Below, one piece after another: positions 17,201 to 25,991 of a stretch of 64,000 nt of DNA. This DNA is from JBFWWP01 sp050246115 (GTDB taxonomy: Bacteria > Planctomycetota > UBA8108 > UBA1146 > JAJFFE01). The first letter of the stretch is position 1; every line of letters starts with the position of its first letter. Position numbers and translations under genes: made by a program. The stretch is taken from positions 1 through 64,000 of the forward strand of contig JBFWWP010000010.1 of the NCBI GenBank assembly GCA_050246115.1. Reading direction: 5' to 3'. The notes below the pieces were generated by a model that was given only the letters and a program-made list of their open reading frames with translations, was not told the DNA's origin and made no database searches.

Positions 17201-17705
17201 ACCAGTTCTCGTTCTGCTGCGAGTAGTCGACCACTTCGTAGTAGTAGATCTGCGTCATGTAGTACGTGACCGTGCTGCCCACCGTGACCGGAATCACGAA
17301 GAAGGTCGCCCATTGCCCGGGGGGTAAGAACGACGAGTTCCAGCCGGCGCCGCCGTCGAGGGTGACCGCGGTGGCCGAGTACTTGGCGAACTCGCTGGGG
17401 TAATTGTTGAACAGGTCGAGGACGGACGTGATGGTGAGGTTCGTGAGCTGGTTCTGGTCCGCGGTGTAGACGGTCATGTTCTGGTTGCGGAATGGGTCGT
17501 AGTTCTTGCTGCCGGAGCTGTTCTCGTAGAAATTGGCTCCGAACGCGATGCCCTTGTCGACGGTCGACGGCCAGCTCGCATCGTAGAAGTCATAGAGGTT
17601 CTTGTAATCGACTTCGATTTTCAGGCCTTCGTTGAAGGCCGCCGAGGCCAAGTCCGCGAATGAGACCAGGAAGACCGCGACCCCAAGGACCCATGGACTC
17701 TTCAT
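14289..17705 (-). CDS. secreted PD40 beta-propeller protein with two CxxCH haem motifs
   Basis: 1138 residues with a signal peptide (MKSPWVLGVAVFLVSFADLASA). The middle has TolB/PD40-type propeller phrases (SIDGNWVIFSYFHD, GADIYMIDLTS, GRRLVFASNLRR). Two c-type haem sites follow, CGGCH at about 835-839 and CGSCH at about 907-911. The C-terminal region is beta-rich with YVNGTLKHSQ. This order resembles planctomycetal proteins related to the hydrazine synthase alpha subunit; there is no sign of an anammox operon, so true hydrazine synthase is unlikely. An extracytoplasmic redox or electron-transfer role is inferred. The ATG at 17703-17705 follows GAAGGGG. It is monocistronic; composition is Asn/Tyr-rich compared with its neighbours. 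Confidence 0.6.
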   Translation of the reverse strand: MKSPWVLGVAVFLVSFADLASAAFNEGLKIEVDYKNLYDFYDASWPSTVDKGIAFGANFYENSSGSKNYDPFRNQNMTVYTADQNQLTNLTITSVLDLFNNYPSEFAKYSATAVTLDGGAGWNSSFLPPGQWATFFVIPVTVGSTVTYYMTQIYYYEVVDYSQQNENWSVGPGWDGTTPFVFVNVVRRFVEFNGGPGAGGTLRGSEVWGLDVIDATAPRNESSLDILLPNASQPGGFSVKRLFPLSAHLADIDGPIGSGAVVEPNMSIDGNWVIFSYFHDVKNNLTVASNDSLPLKGADIYMIDLTSIKADPNVDPATLPYHRLTSTTWNPATGEQDLNAKNAAAMNPTLAQNVFPFDFRYGRLYMHAIETVIGGGRRLVFASNLRRLGNSNNAMSKGNYDLNLYEAKLNFNTGALTEVKQIHYYTTTSAMSPAPMRDGFSFAYQSTTEEARSWEVQITKSNYQWSPGVGYGINGQEVLHLQTLAATTTQDWLVTCYYYNVNNNGFGTIVANPTQSLGKNIEVYQPGDYTFGTAWGMQPRQVGLFNTMVGINAADDPINAGKLTAPRAGAENELFASYSPHSSNDRLFDSAGNKAYYDSYIVRFPNVDARLNGGSPWAVSELQTVLNDGSEWKAQIWGVPVLSHSDRYGEEPQSSPMVTAITDVPYYQNNPAAIHGMPLAVVGTSALSNTDVKTKDARLAPKGVTYNLGTMGGNEIIRIQNNVAGLSKVLTNSSGVPDILAEVCQEDILGVAVHLTSNKPDYSYSMDYKTAFGIQETTRLLGVYDVRYSSDDSFLATIPGNVPFELQLIDREYGLKLADQRSWKSLRHGELRNDCGGCHDHEGNPVAFGGTVASGVSYVPEDMASMTRYIEYDAFCDPLTTLSVSSQPTLEIPEYYDDILPGLQAHCGSCHTGGAGGSAAAATAFNLDNPGQAYADFVNKRYYNNDGALGSPLFWAARGRRTDNRANPGSGPWKYSSVHDGIGLCDGTSLANANFVYELGLWIDHLMPSRTTQAPQPYDPKFDRYHPAVNFDLKLINNNPAHKDINQLVVGYWDDSDFSPSGDLEIYVNGTLKHSQVVTANGSVFVNVSSWNLKRRDVIEAVIIDGVDNHQYYSKTYGSILPPPVQPIDPVLVEPHTP

Positions 17706-18197
17706 CGAAACCCCTTCTCTCACGCTGAGCTCGGCAGCTCGTCGCAACGCCTGTCGCTCGACGAGGCCAACCGTCCACACCATCGAGGGCTGTCCTGGGG
17801 TACACGGCTCTTTGCCTCACGCCCGTTGCCCCGTACCTGCGGGAGCCCATCGACGGGTGTGCGTCCGACGACCGGCGAGGTGTTTCGGCAAACCGACCGA
17901 AGTTGCCGAAGTGACAGCGTGGAGGCGACTTGGGGTATGGGATGGCGGGCCGCCAAGCGCTGGCTCGAGTCGACGCAACGCGGAACATCTGCTCGGGGCG
18001 AGAATTTTCGAGATTCTTGCAGAGGCTTGATTGGCGCAGCCGGCGTTGGCGGACTAGAATTCCGTTTTCACGGGGATCTTGGCTCCCTGCTATCGAGGGC
18101 GAGCAACCGGTTTGCCGATGGAACGGGTCGCCCGAGGGCGCCGCTCGCTGCGAGCGGCGTCCGTGTCGCCGTCGTCGTCCAAAGAGGGAGTCCGACC
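17706..18197. other. divergent intergenic region
   Basis: 492 bp between the start of the minus-strand PD40 gene and the small plus-strand secreted gene. I see no gene or RNA. One candidate promoter lies at 18031-18060. A plus-strand transcript from it would have a 5' leader of about 130 bases. The leader shows no riboswitch pattern I recognise. Confidence 0.5.
18031..18060 (+). promoter_or_regulatory. candidate sigma-70 promoter
   Basis: TTGGCG at 18031-18036 and TAGAAT at 18055-18060 are separated by 18 bp, upstream of the secreted protein gene at 18198. Four of six -35 bases and four of six -10 bases match consensus; only moderate support. Confidence 0.3.
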
Positions 18198-18872
18198 ATG
18201 ATGCGCTGTGCCGCGATCCTGACCGCCCTGACGCTCGTGCTTTCGACTGCGTTCGCGGCTGGCCCGAAGCGGTTGGATGTGACGCTGAAGGGGAGCTTCG
18301 TCGTCAGCGACGGCGACGCAGGGGTCGCGTTCAAGGCGGGCGGGAAGACTTTCGCCATCGACTTGCACAAGGTCAGACTCCAGAGGCACCGTGTCGAGAA
18401 GCTCAAGGACCTGCCGGCGGGGACTCGGATGTTCGTCTTTGCGACGTACAAGGAGTGGTCCGACGGCGATGAGTTCGAGCGCGTTGCCTGTCTCGTCGCC
18501 GGGGAACACCTCCCGCCGGAGTACAATCCCAAGAGCGCGAGCATGCGCAGGTGGTATACGGGTGGGTTGCGTTTCGCGGAGAACAAGAGCATTGCCTACG
18601 TCGACTCGGCGAGCCTGCCGACCGGCGTCGAGCGGCCGACGTGCGTGATCGAAGTCGCGGACTTCTCGCTGTTCTTCGAGAACAAGAAGGACGGGAAGCG
18701 GGTGGCGAAGCCCGCGTTCGTGCGCGGCCGGTATGCCGTGAAGGTCGTGGACGGGAAAGAAGAGCAGGTGTTCGTGCCCCAGGTGATCACGCTGCCGACG
18801 CGCGGCCTTCCGGCCAAAGAGTACGAGTACATTCTCGATCCGGGCAAGATGTACGAGGATCTCGAAGGCTGA
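18198..18872 (+). CDS. small secreted protein of unknown function
   Basis: 224 residues beginning MMRCAAILTALTLVLSTAFA, a clear signal peptide. The mature part has an OB/SH3-like beta pattern (VTLKGSFVVSDGDAGVAF, GTRMFVFATYKE) and a C-terminal region ending PGKMYEDLEG. GAGGGAG precedes the ATG at 18198. It is convergent with the methyltransferase gene six bases away and has no operon partner. I do not recognise a family; periplasmic location is inferred. Confidence 0.6.
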   Translation: MMRCAAILTALTLVLSTAFAAGPKRLDVTLKGSFVVSDGDAGVAFKAGGKTFAIDLHKVRLQRHRVEKLKDLPAGTRMFVFATYKEWSDGDEFERVACLVAGEHLPPEYNPKSASMRRWYTGGLRFAENKSIAYVDSASLPTGVERPTCVIEVADFSLFFENKKDGKRVAKPAFVRGRYAVKVVDGKEEQVFVPQVITLPTRGLPAKEYEYILDPGKMYEDLEG

Positions 18873-18878
18873 CGCCGC

Positions 18879-19802
18879 TCACCCTTCGGAGCGAAGCCGT
18901 CGCCGCGCGATGACCTCGGTCACGTCCCATAGGTTCACGGGCAGTTGCCATGACTCGACGACGCGTGGCAGGCGCAGTCGTTTCCATGCCCAGCGGGGCC
19001 ACGCGGTGCGGCTGAGGCGCTCGGCCAGGTAGCGGACCGGGTAGACGCAGCTTGGGTGGCGCGTCTCGACGCGCTCGAAGTCGAGCGTGGTGAGCAGCCG
19101 GCGCAGCACTTCCGGGGTGAAGAAGAAGAGGTGCTCCGGGAGGTTGTACAGATGCCACGACGCGCCCTGGAGATGAGACACCGCGGAGGCGACGTTGCCG
19201 GTGGAAAGCGCGATGGTTCCGCCCGGCCTTAGCGCCGTGCGGCACTGTTCCAAGACCGTACGCGGTTGATCGACGTGCTCGATGACGTCCCAGAGCACGA
19301 TGATGTCGACGGATTCGGGCGGAAGTTCCAAAGCCTCGAGCGTCCCCGTGAGGACGTCGAGTTTCAGGCGCTCCCGAGCGTGACCGGAGGCGTCTTCCGC
19401 CGGTTCTACCCCCCGGACCCGGTAACCCGCCTTGCGAGCCTCGTCCAAGAAGAACCCGTGGGCGCAGCCGACCTCGACCAGGAGCGGCGGGTCGTGCACG
19501 AAGTCCCGCCGATCATCCCCGCGCGTCCGCGCCAACCGCCGTAGGCGCTTCTTGGCGTTCTCGCGAATGGTCTCTTCCATGCTGAGGTAGTCCGCGTAGC
19601 CGACACTCGCGGTGTCCGAGTCGAAGTAGCCCTCGCGGTAGATCTCGAGCAGGTTGCGTTGGGAGAAGTCCCAACTCACCAGTCCGCAGCGCGGGCAGCG
19701 ATACAATGCGAACTCGCGGATCTGCCGCCATGGGCTCCACTCGTGCACCTGACAGCAAGGGCATGGGAAAGCGGGCGCCGGCGCCGTGTCGGATCGAATC
19801 AT
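18879..19802 (-). CDS. class I SAM-dependent methyltransferase with N-terminal zinc-ribbon-like motif
   Basis: 307 residues. The N-terminus has CPCC and CPRC pairs (residues about 14-40), a small zinc-binding element typical of glycan-cluster methyltransferases. A Methyltransf_11/23-type core follows with LLVEVGCAHGFFLDEA (SAM loop), GVEPAE, and IIVLWDVIEHVDQP. Such proteins methylate sugars or lipid intermediates in surface polysaccharide loci. Its ATG overlaps the upstream GT2 stop as ATGA, so it is the last gene of a GT-C/GT2/methyltransferase operon. Confidence 0.8.
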   Translation of the reverse strand: MIRSDTAPAPAFPCPCCQVHEWSPWRQIREFALYRCPRCGLVSWDFSQRNLLEIYREGYFDSDTASVGYADYLSMEETIRENAKKRLRRLARTRGDDRRDFVHDPPLLVEVGCAHGFFLDEARKAGYRVRGVEPAEDASGHARERLKLDVLTGTLEALELPPESVDIIVLWDVIEHVDQPRTVLEQCRTALRPGGTIALSTGNVASAVSHLQGASWHLYNLPEHLFFFTPEVLRRLLTTLDFERVETRHPSCVYPVRYLAERLSRTAWPRWAWKRLRLPRVVESWQLPVNLWDVTEVIARRRLRSEG

Positions 19803-20836
19803 GCCCCGTCCCCGTCCTGGGACGGACCCATTTCGTAACTGACTTCCGCGTCGAGACGGTTTCCTGGCGACGCGGCCGGGAGCGGTGCAACCTGTCGCAC
19901 CAGATAGAGCGGCCGATCCTTCACCTGCTGGAAGATGCGGCCGACGTACTCACCGACGACTCCGAGGAAGGTGAGTTGAACCCCGCCGATGAAGAGCACC
20001 GCACCGATCATCGAGGTCCAGCCCGGTTCGACGAGGTCGGGGCGCACCCACCACACACCGAGCACTACGAGCAGGTAGGCGATCGCGAGCCCCGAGGAGC
20101 CGATGCCGACCAGGATCGCGGCGCGCAGCGGCGCCGTGCTGAAGGAGAAGATGCCGTCGAGTGCCAGCCGCATCATGCGCGTCAGGGTGTACTTCGAGAC
20201 CCCACTGACGCGGTCTTGGACCTGGAACGGAATGACGACCTTCTTGAAACCGACCCAGACGGCTAGACCCCGGAGCAGTCGGTGAAGCTCGCGACACTCC
20301 CGAAACGCCTCCACGACCCGCCGGTCGAGCAGCCGGAAATCGGATGTACCCGCCTCCAACTCGATGCGGGAAAGTCGTGACAGCGCGCGGTAGAACGCCG
20401 CGGAGGTCACGCGCTTGAAGGCAGACTCCCGGCCGTTCGGGAGGCGTCGAGTCAGTACCACCTCTGCCCCCGCTCGCCAAGCGCCGAGCAAGTCGGGAAT
20501 CAGAGCTGGCGGGTGCTGTAGGTCGCTGTCCATGGTGATCACCGCTTGCCCGCGGGCGCGGTCGAGGCCGGCGGTGAGCGCCGCTTGGTGCCCGAAGTTT
20601 CGCGAGAGTTGAATGCCCCTGACCTCGCTCCGCACGCTCGCCCATCGTCGGATCACTTCGAACGTGAGATCGGTCGACCCGTCATCGACGAGCAGGATTT
20701 CGAACGGTGCAGCTTGGGCGTCGAGTACCGCCAGTGTCTCCTTGATGAATGCGTCTACCGCCGACTCTTCGTTGAAGCAGGGAGCGACGACCGAGATCAC
20801 GATCTGCGCCGACTCATCGCCCACCCGATGGATCAT
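19799..20836 (-). CDS. GT2 glycosyltransferase, dolichol/undecaprenyl-phosphate sugar synthase type
   Basis: 345 residues. A GT-A fold with SVVAPCFNEESAVDAF, LLVDDGSTD and VITMDSDLQHPP (DxD) is followed by two C-terminal membrane helices. This is the GtrB/ArnC/DPM1-like layout that loads a sugar onto polyprenyl phosphate for a membrane GT-C enzyme. It starts three bases after the GT-C gene ends and overlaps the methyltransferase gene. The activated sugar cannot be read from sequence. Confidence 0.88.
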   Translation of the reverse strand: MIHRVGDESAQIVISVVAPCFNEESAVDAFIKETLAVLDAQAAPFEILLVDDGSTDLTFEVIRRWASVRSEVRGIQLSRNFGHQAALTAGLDRARGQAVITMDSDLQHPPALIPDLLGAWRAGAEVVLTRRLPNGRESAFKRVTSAAFYRALSRLSRIELEAGTSDFRLLDRRVVEAFRECRELHRLLRGLAVWVGFKKVVIPFQVQDRVSGVSKYTLTRMMRLALDGIFSFSTAPLRAAILVGIGSSGLAIAYLLVVLGVWWVRPDLVEPGWTSMIGAVLFIGGVQLTFLGVVGEYVGRIFQQVKDRPLYLVRQVAPLPAASPGNRLDAEVSYEMGPSQDGDGA

Positions 20837-20839
20837 GGT

Positions 20840-23161
20840 TCAGTCCTCGAACTGCCGAACCTCGAGCCAGTCGAGGTCGAGTTGGGTGGTCGGTGCAGCG
20901 GCGCCTTCGGGGTCGTCCTCGAAGATCGCGACCCGCACCTGCTCGCCACTCTCGGGTGCGTAACTGAAGACTGCCGGTCGGAACGCCTCGGGCTCCGGTG
21001 GATAAGAGCTGGTGGCCTTCGCTACCGCGAGCGGACGGGTCCGGTCGGCCCGGGGATCGGAACTGGCGCTGAACCGGAGGGTCACCGGTCTTGCGCCGCG
21101 AACCCCAAGTCGCACGACGTACTCGCCCGCCCGCTCGCGCGGCCACGATGTGTCGAGCAGCTGTTGGACTTCGGTCCCCTCAGCCGTGATGCGCAGAAAA
21201 TGTCCGCCTGCGACGTGGGAGTCGGGGACGATTTGCGCGGCGACCCCGGGAGCGAGCCGGAGATCCTGCGGGATCGTGCCGTCCGCGAAGTCATAGCGCC
21301 GGAGCAGGACGGTTTCCTCGAGTTCTCTCGTCATGGATTGTTGGGTTTCGAGGGCCAATGAAGAGGCGGTGTGCTCGAAGGCGAGGATCGCACTGCGCGC
21401 GGCGTTCCGCACGCGGCGATCCGAATCGCGCAGGCCCGCGACGAAGATGGGTCGGGCGTCGAGACCGTGGCGCAGCGCCGAGTCGATGGTCGCAAGCCTG
21501 ACCTCCGCGTCGGCGTCGCGCATGCGCGCTCGCCAGTCGTGAGTCGGCGCTGGGGTTTCGGGGCCGAACGCTTGCAGAAGCACGAGCACGGTGAGGTCGA
21601 TGCCGAAGGCCGCGATGGCCGTCAGTCGCAGCGGCCACGGTGAGGACGGTGCGGGCTGGGTCTCAGCGACGCTCTGCGGTGCGCCGCGGTCCGAGGCGCC
21701 GCCGCGCCACGTGCGGTGGGCCCAGTGAGCAACTTTCGCGATGCTGCCGAGCAGCATGACGAGGCCGAGCATCACAGCCCAATCCGCGCCGAGGAGGAGC
21801 CGGGGGTGCGACTGAAACGGCAGGATGAACGCCCAGAACTGAAGGACCCACACCAGGGCCAACCACCCGCGGGCAAAGAACACGATGCCGACGAGCAAGC
21901 CAACGCTGCCAAAGAAGTGCAGCGTCCAATCCAGATCCTTGCGCAAGTGACCCTGGGGCAGGATTCCCCAATGAGCGAGGCCCGCGGGTTCGGGATACAC
22001 CGCCGCGCGCAGCCGCTCCCACAAGAGTCCCCGATACCAACGCTGCGAGTCGGCGATGAAACGGTACGCTTCGGTTTTGCAAGCTGCGCTGTACTCGTAG
22101 CTGCCGTACTCGACCGGGTAGCCGCAGACCTGGGTCACGTAGCGGTGGGTGAAGCCGTCGTCGAAGAGGATACCCGTCGGATTGTCGGTCGCGTCTTCAC
22201 CCATACCCGTGAAGAGTGAATGACCGCTACCGCTCGACGTGAGCGAAACGTGGCCCGAGTGCGAGTACGCGAAGGCCATCCAGGGCGCGAGTACGACGAG
22301 CATCGAGGCGACGACGGTGGCGCCGACGACGCTGGATCGCCACGGTTTGCGCCAGCACAAGAACGTGATCACCGCCAGCGCCATGGGAAGCACGACCACG
22401 GTGGATCGCCCGTAGGTGAGGAGGCCGCAAACCACGCCTGCCGCTAGCGCCCATCCGATGGTGCGCGGAAAGGCCGCGGGGCCGCGTTTCCACAGGGGGA
22501 TCATGAGCGCCGTGCTGAAGATCGCGGCGAGCGTCGGCCACCCTTCGCGAAACGGCTCCGCCACCGCGTACGCTTGCGGAAGGTAGACGGCGTACAGTGC
22601 GCACAGCAAGAGCGACAAGACACGGCTGTTCGTCACGAACAAGCCAATCGGAAAGAGGAGCAGCAGCGCCAGCAGGTCGAGCAGAATCTGCACCCTGCAG
22701 ATGTCGGAGATCGAGTCGACACCCGGGATCTTGCGAGCCAGGAAGATGAAGACTCCCCAACCGCCCTGATCGAGGATGTAGGGCGAGTAGTTGGGGTCGC
22801 CGAGGGCCCGAGCCGCGATCGCTCCCGCGTCGTACTCGGCGAGCGAGTTCCGGTAGGCGCCGTCGCGCGCAAGGAACTGATGCGCCGCCGTTGCGTCGCT
22901 CGGGACGAATCGAAAGAACTCGCCTTCGCCGACCGCGCGCGAGTTGGCAAGGTGATAGCCCGTGACGCTCCAGTACCTGGGGTTGTCGAAGAAGTGGTCT
23001 TGCTGGGCGAGTCGAACCCACAGGCCAACGCCGAGGATCACGGCGAGCGCCGCGGGTACCGCGGCGCGGACGATCCCCGAACGAGTGGGGCCCATCACGG
23101 GATCCTCGCTGCCCTTCGCGGACGACTCTGCAAGTGCGGCGGCCTGGGTCATCGACGGCAT
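20840..23161 (-). CDS. GT-C-type multi-spanning glycosyltransferase with HEAT-like and beta domains
   Basis: 773 residues with about ten membrane helices. The first extracytoplasmic loop has acidic and Arg residues and DQGGWGVFIFL, as in PMT/ArnT-like GT-C enzymes. After the helices come a short HEAT-like stretch (DADAEVRLATIDSAL, DSDRRVRNAARSAIL) and a C-terminal carbohydrate-binding-like beta domain. The start is ATG at 23159-23161 with GGAG five bases before. It heads the operon with the GT2 and methyltransferase genes: GT2 would make the polyprenyl-linked donor and this enzyme would transfer it outside. Acceptor unknown. Confidence 0.65.
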   Translation of the reverse strand: MPSMTQAAALAESSAKGSEDPVMGPTRSGIVRAAVPAALAVILGVGLWVRLAQQDHFFDNPRYWSVTGYHLANSRAVGEGEFFRFVPSDATAAHQFLARDGAYRNSLAEYDAGAIAARALGDPNYSPYILDQGGWGVFIFLARKIPGVDSISDICRVQILLDLLALLLLFPIGLFVTNSRVLSLLLCALYAVYLPQAYAVAEPFREGWPTLAAIFSTALMIPLWKRGPAAFPRTIGWALAAGVVCGLLTYGRSTVVVLPMALAVITFLCWRKPWRSSVVGATVVASMLVVLAPWMAFAYSHSGHVSLTSSGSGHSLFTGMGEDATDNPTGILFDDGFTHRYVTQVCGYPVEYGSYEYSAACKTEAYRFIADSQRWYRGLLWERLRAAVYPEPAGLAHWGILPQGHLRKDLDWTLHFFGSVGLLVGIVFFARGWLALVWVLQFWAFILPFQSHPRLLLGADWAVMLGLVMLLGSIAKVAHWAHRTWRGGASDRGAPQSVAETQPAPSSPWPLRLTAIAAFGIDLTVLVLLQAFGPETPAPTHDWRARMRDADAEVRLATIDSALRHGLDARPIFVAGLRDSDRRVRNAARSAILAFEHTASSLALETQQSMTRELEETVLLRRYDFADGTIPQDLRLAPGVAAQIVPDSHVAGGHFLRITAEGTEVQQLLDTSWPRERAGEYVVRLGVRGARPVTLRFSASSDPRADRTRPLAVAKATSSYPPEPEAFRPAVFSYAPESGEQVRVAIFEDDPEGAAAPTTQLDLDWLEVRQFED

Positions 23162-23320
23162 CCGTGCTCCGGTGGTTTCGGTTGCGTTGCGGAGTCGCTG
23201 CGGGACGTTGGTTCGCGGGACCCACGGCACTCGAGGATCCTCGCCTGCGGCTCGCTTTCCTGGAGGCAACGAGCGCAGCGCACTCTTCGCCCGGGCCGAG
23301 CGAGCGCCAGCTCGAGTCCA

Positions 23321-23402
23321 TCGCTAGGGTCGCTAGGGTTCCAACGCCGTGGTCGTCGCCCGTCGTGGTCGTCGCCCGCCATAGTCGCCCCGATGGGCGG
23401 GC
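23321..23402. repeat. short tandem repeats and a hairpin
   Basis: TCGCTAGGG is repeated twice in tandem at 23321-23338, and GTGGTCGTCGCCCGYC twice at 23349-23380. GCCCGCC at 23374-23380 can pair with GGCGGGC at 23396-23402 across a 15-base loop. The region lies between the unknown membrane protein (stop at 23461) and the GT-C start, both minus strand, so the hairpin may be a weak terminator. The 23162-23460 interval has no gene. Confidence 0.4.
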
Positions 23403-23460
23403 AGTGTAGCGAGAGGGCCGGGACACGTAAAGCTACGCCGGACGACGGATCGGCCGTGTT

Positions 23461-24705
23461 TCACCTCGGGCTCGACGCGCTCCGCACGATGTTGGCCGTC
23501 GATCGCTCGATCCCTTCATCGGCCCGCCGAAACCGCTCCCAATCTTCGGCGAGTTGCTGGTGGTAGACGTTCGTCGTACCGAGGAGCGCACCCAGTTCCG
23601 CGAGGCGTTGTTCGCGCTCTGCGATCGCCAGCCGCGGACCCGTGCAGAGCTCCCGCCAGCGACGCAGGTACTCGAGCCAGAGCACGGTGTCGCGTCGATC
23701 TTGCGCCCGTTGCCACGCGAAAAGCCGGGGACGACGTTCGCGTGGATCGAGCGTGTCCCAGATCCGCAGGGTCTCGACGTCAATGGCGACTTCGAAGCCG
23801 GGATAAACTTCTCGGGTCGACGCCAGTGCCGCCAAGAACTGTTCGCGTAGGAGATTCTCGGGGTAGCTCGCGATCGCTTCCTGTGCGAATTGCGCGCTGT
23901 ACTCGTGTTCGCGCCGTACCTGGCGCAGCGTGGGCAGATCGACGCGGTGGGCCGCGACGCACAGGAGCCGCAGAGTGCCCTCGAAGTACTCGATCGCTTC
24001 ACCGGCTTCGTCGTTGCCCAAGAGCTGACGGCCGACGCGTCGATACACTTGTGCGAGCGCGAGCGACAAGGTGGCGATTCGTGGATCCCCACGGTCCTGG
24101 CGTTCGGCGCCGTCCGCCGTCCGTTTCGTTCGCGACGCTGGTGCGAGTCGTGTGGGGTTCTCGCGCAGGTAGGTCACCAAGCGGCGGTGGGCGTCGCGAT
24201 TTTCTTGGGACACGCGCACGTCGAGGTCGCGGGTTTCGGAGTCGAAGAACCAGTGGCAACCCTTGTGGTCGTCGAATGTCGCCCACACTTTCTCGAGCTC
24301 TGGCAGCAGCGGGCCTGGGTCGCCGAGGCCGGTTCGCGCCGCCATGCGTTGGTCTACGTCTGCCACGAAGGCCTCGACGGTGGCGACGTCGACGCCGGCA
24401 GGCAGCGGCGGCACGACCCACGCGGTGAGTACGTGCTCGACCACCTGCAGGGCGACGACCAATGTGACGACGAGCAACACCCAGGAGAGGATGCGGCGCC
24501 CGGTGCCGGCAGTGGGTAGCGGCCGGGAACTCGAACTCGGGTCGCGCGCGACTTCGTCGGCATCCTGTGGCACGTTCAGCAGCAACCCCTTTCGGCCGGA
24601 AGCATCGTTGGCGAGGGCGATCGGCGGGCTTTCGGTGCGCCCCATCGGATCCGGTTTCGGCGATCTTGCCCTTGCTTGCGCGGCGCCCAATCCCCCGCCG
24701 GTCAA
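23461..24705 (-). CDS. unknown helical membrane-anchored protein
   Basis: 414 residues: a disordered N-terminus, one transmembrane helix at about 72-98, then an all-helical extracytoplasmic or cytoplasmic domain (LSLALAQVYRRVGRQLLGND, EAIEYFEGTLRLL) that may form TPR-like repeats. The TTG at 24703-24705 overlaps the moeA stop as TTGA; an ATG at 24643-24645 is an alternative start. It is the last gene of the cutA-moeA operon. No family recognised. Confidence 0.55.
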   Translation of the reverse strand: MTGGGLGAAQARARSPKPDPMGRTESPPIALANDASGRKGLLLNVPQDADEVARDPSSSSRPLPTAGTGRRILSWVLLVVTLVVALQVVEHVLTAWVVPPLPAGVDVATVEAFVADVDQRMAARTGLGDPGPLLPELEKVWATFDDHKGCHWFFDSETRDLDVRVSQENRDAHRRLVTYLRENPTRLAPASRTKRTADGAERQDRGDPRIATLSLALAQVYRRVGRQLLGNDEAGEAIEYFEGTLRLLCVAAHRVDLPTLRQVRREHEYSAQFAQEAIASYPENLLREQFLAALASTREVYPGFEVAIDVETLRIWDTLDPRERRPRLFAWQRAQDRRDTVLWLEYLRRWRELCTGPRLAIAEREQRLAELGALLGTTNVYHQQLAEDWERFRRADEGIERSTANIVRSASSPR

Positions 24706-25991
24706 CGCGAGTCGTTGGGCGCCTCACCGATCGGTCCGCTCAGGAGCAACACTTCGACCTGAGACCCGACCCGAAGGCGCTCCGACCCCGGAGGGATCAG
24801 CGCCAGGCAGTTGGCCTGCGCGAAGCTCGTCATGCGGTGCGAGCCTTGGTCGCCCGTCGACCGCACGACGTAGCGCGCGCTCGCTGCGTCATAGTGAACC
24901 TGGGCGCGCACGAATTGCCAGCGGTCACCTCCGGTCGCGGGCAAATCCTCGCCCGCCACGGCCAAACGGCGGGGCAGGAACCCGTCGGGTCGTCCCTCGA
25001 GTTTCGCGAGCGCCGGACGCACGAAAACCTCGAACGAAACCAAGCAGGCCGCGGGGTTCCCGGGTAGTCCGAAGAACGGGGTGGTTCCCAACAGCCCATC
25101 GACCAAGGGCTTCCCGGGCTTCATGTTGACGGCGCGAATCCGAACGTCGGTGCCGAGTTCGCGCGCGACCTCGCGCACGAAGTCCAAGTCACCCGCGGAG
25201 ACGCCACCGGTAGTGAGGATGACGTCGGGCGCGAGCGCTCGCGTCGCGAGCAGGCCCGCTCGAACGGCCTCGGGCGTATCGAGCAGGACTGGGCGCAGGA
25301 GCGGGATGGCACCCCAAGCCTGAAGACGGGCGCCGATCGCATACAGGTTGGAGTTGCGGATCGTGCCGGGGCCGAGGGGCGACTCGACGGGAACCAGTTC
25401 GTTGCCCGTCGAGTGGACGGCGACCCGGAGCCGACGGCCGACGCGAACGCGCGCGCACCCGGCGGTTGCGAGTAGACCGATCGCGGCCGGAGTCAGCGGC
25501 GTGCCCGCGGGCAGCAGCATCTGCCCCACTTGGAAGTCGTTGCCTCGCGGACGGACTGCCGCGCCCGGAACGACCGGGCGCGTCAGCGTTACCGAGTGCG
25601 CGTCGTAGGCCGCCGTGGCCTCGAATGGAACGACGGCATCGGTGCCGGGGGGCATGGGTGCACCGGTGTAAATGCGGGCCGCACTTCCGGGTTCGATGTG
25701 AGGGAGGGCGGCGCGTCCGGCCTCGACCGTGTCGGAAACGGGGAGTCGAGTCGGTCGCTCGGCGCTGGCGGTGGACGTGTCCATCGCGCGCACCGCGAAT
25801 CCGTCGAGGGCCGTGTTGTCGAACGGCGGCATGTCGTCGACGGCGAACACCGGTTCGGCAAGAAAGCGACCGCACGCGTCGGCGAGCGCGACCTCCTCGG
25901 GAGGCAGCGTTTCGAGGCGCGCCAGGATCTCTTCGCGGACCTGTTCCGGAGAGTTCAGGGTCGTCCCTACCGCGTCATCTCGGTGACCCAC
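24702..25991 (-). CDS. moeA: molybdopterin molybdenumtransferase
   Basis: 429 residues, the family's usual size. MoeA inserts molybdate into adenylylated molybdopterin in Moco synthesis in the cytoplasm. Diagnostic motifs are DDMPPFDNTALDGFA, RIYTGAPMPPGTDAVV, ILTTGGVSAGDLDFV and FGLPGNPAACLVSFE. The best start is GTG at 25989-25991, eight bases after GAAGGAG; this overlaps the end of cutA by 25 bp. No other Moco genes are in view. Confidence 0.93.
   Translation of the reverse strand: MGHRDDAVGTTLNSPEQVREEILARLETLPPEEVALADACGRFLAEPVFAVDDMPPFDNTALDGFAVRAMDTSTASAERPTRLPVSDTVEAGRAALPHIEPGSAARIYTGAPMPPGTDAVVPFEATAAYDAHSVTLTRPVVPGAAVRPRGNDFQVGQMLLPAGTPLTPAAIGLLATAGCARVRVGRRLRVAVHSTGNELVPVESPLGPGTIRNSNLYAIGARLQAWGAIPLLRPVLLDTPEAVRAGLLATRALAPDVILTTGGVSAGDLDFVREVARELGTDVRIRAVNMKPGKPLVDGLLGTTPFFGLPGNPAACLVSFEVFVRPALAKLEGRPDGFLPRRLAVAGEDLPATGGDRWQFVRAQVHYDAASARYVVRSTGDQGSHRMTSFAQANCLALIPPGSERLRVGSQVEVLLLSGPIGEAPNDSR

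Noticed and set aside
14289..17705. true hydrazine synthase subunit (anammox)
   Set aside because: No hzsB/C, hydrazine dehydrogenase or other anammox genes nearby; only the domain style is shared.
23321..23380. tandem repeats considered as a CRISPR-like array
   Set aside because: Units are 9 and 16 bp, only two copies each, with no spacers and no cas genes.
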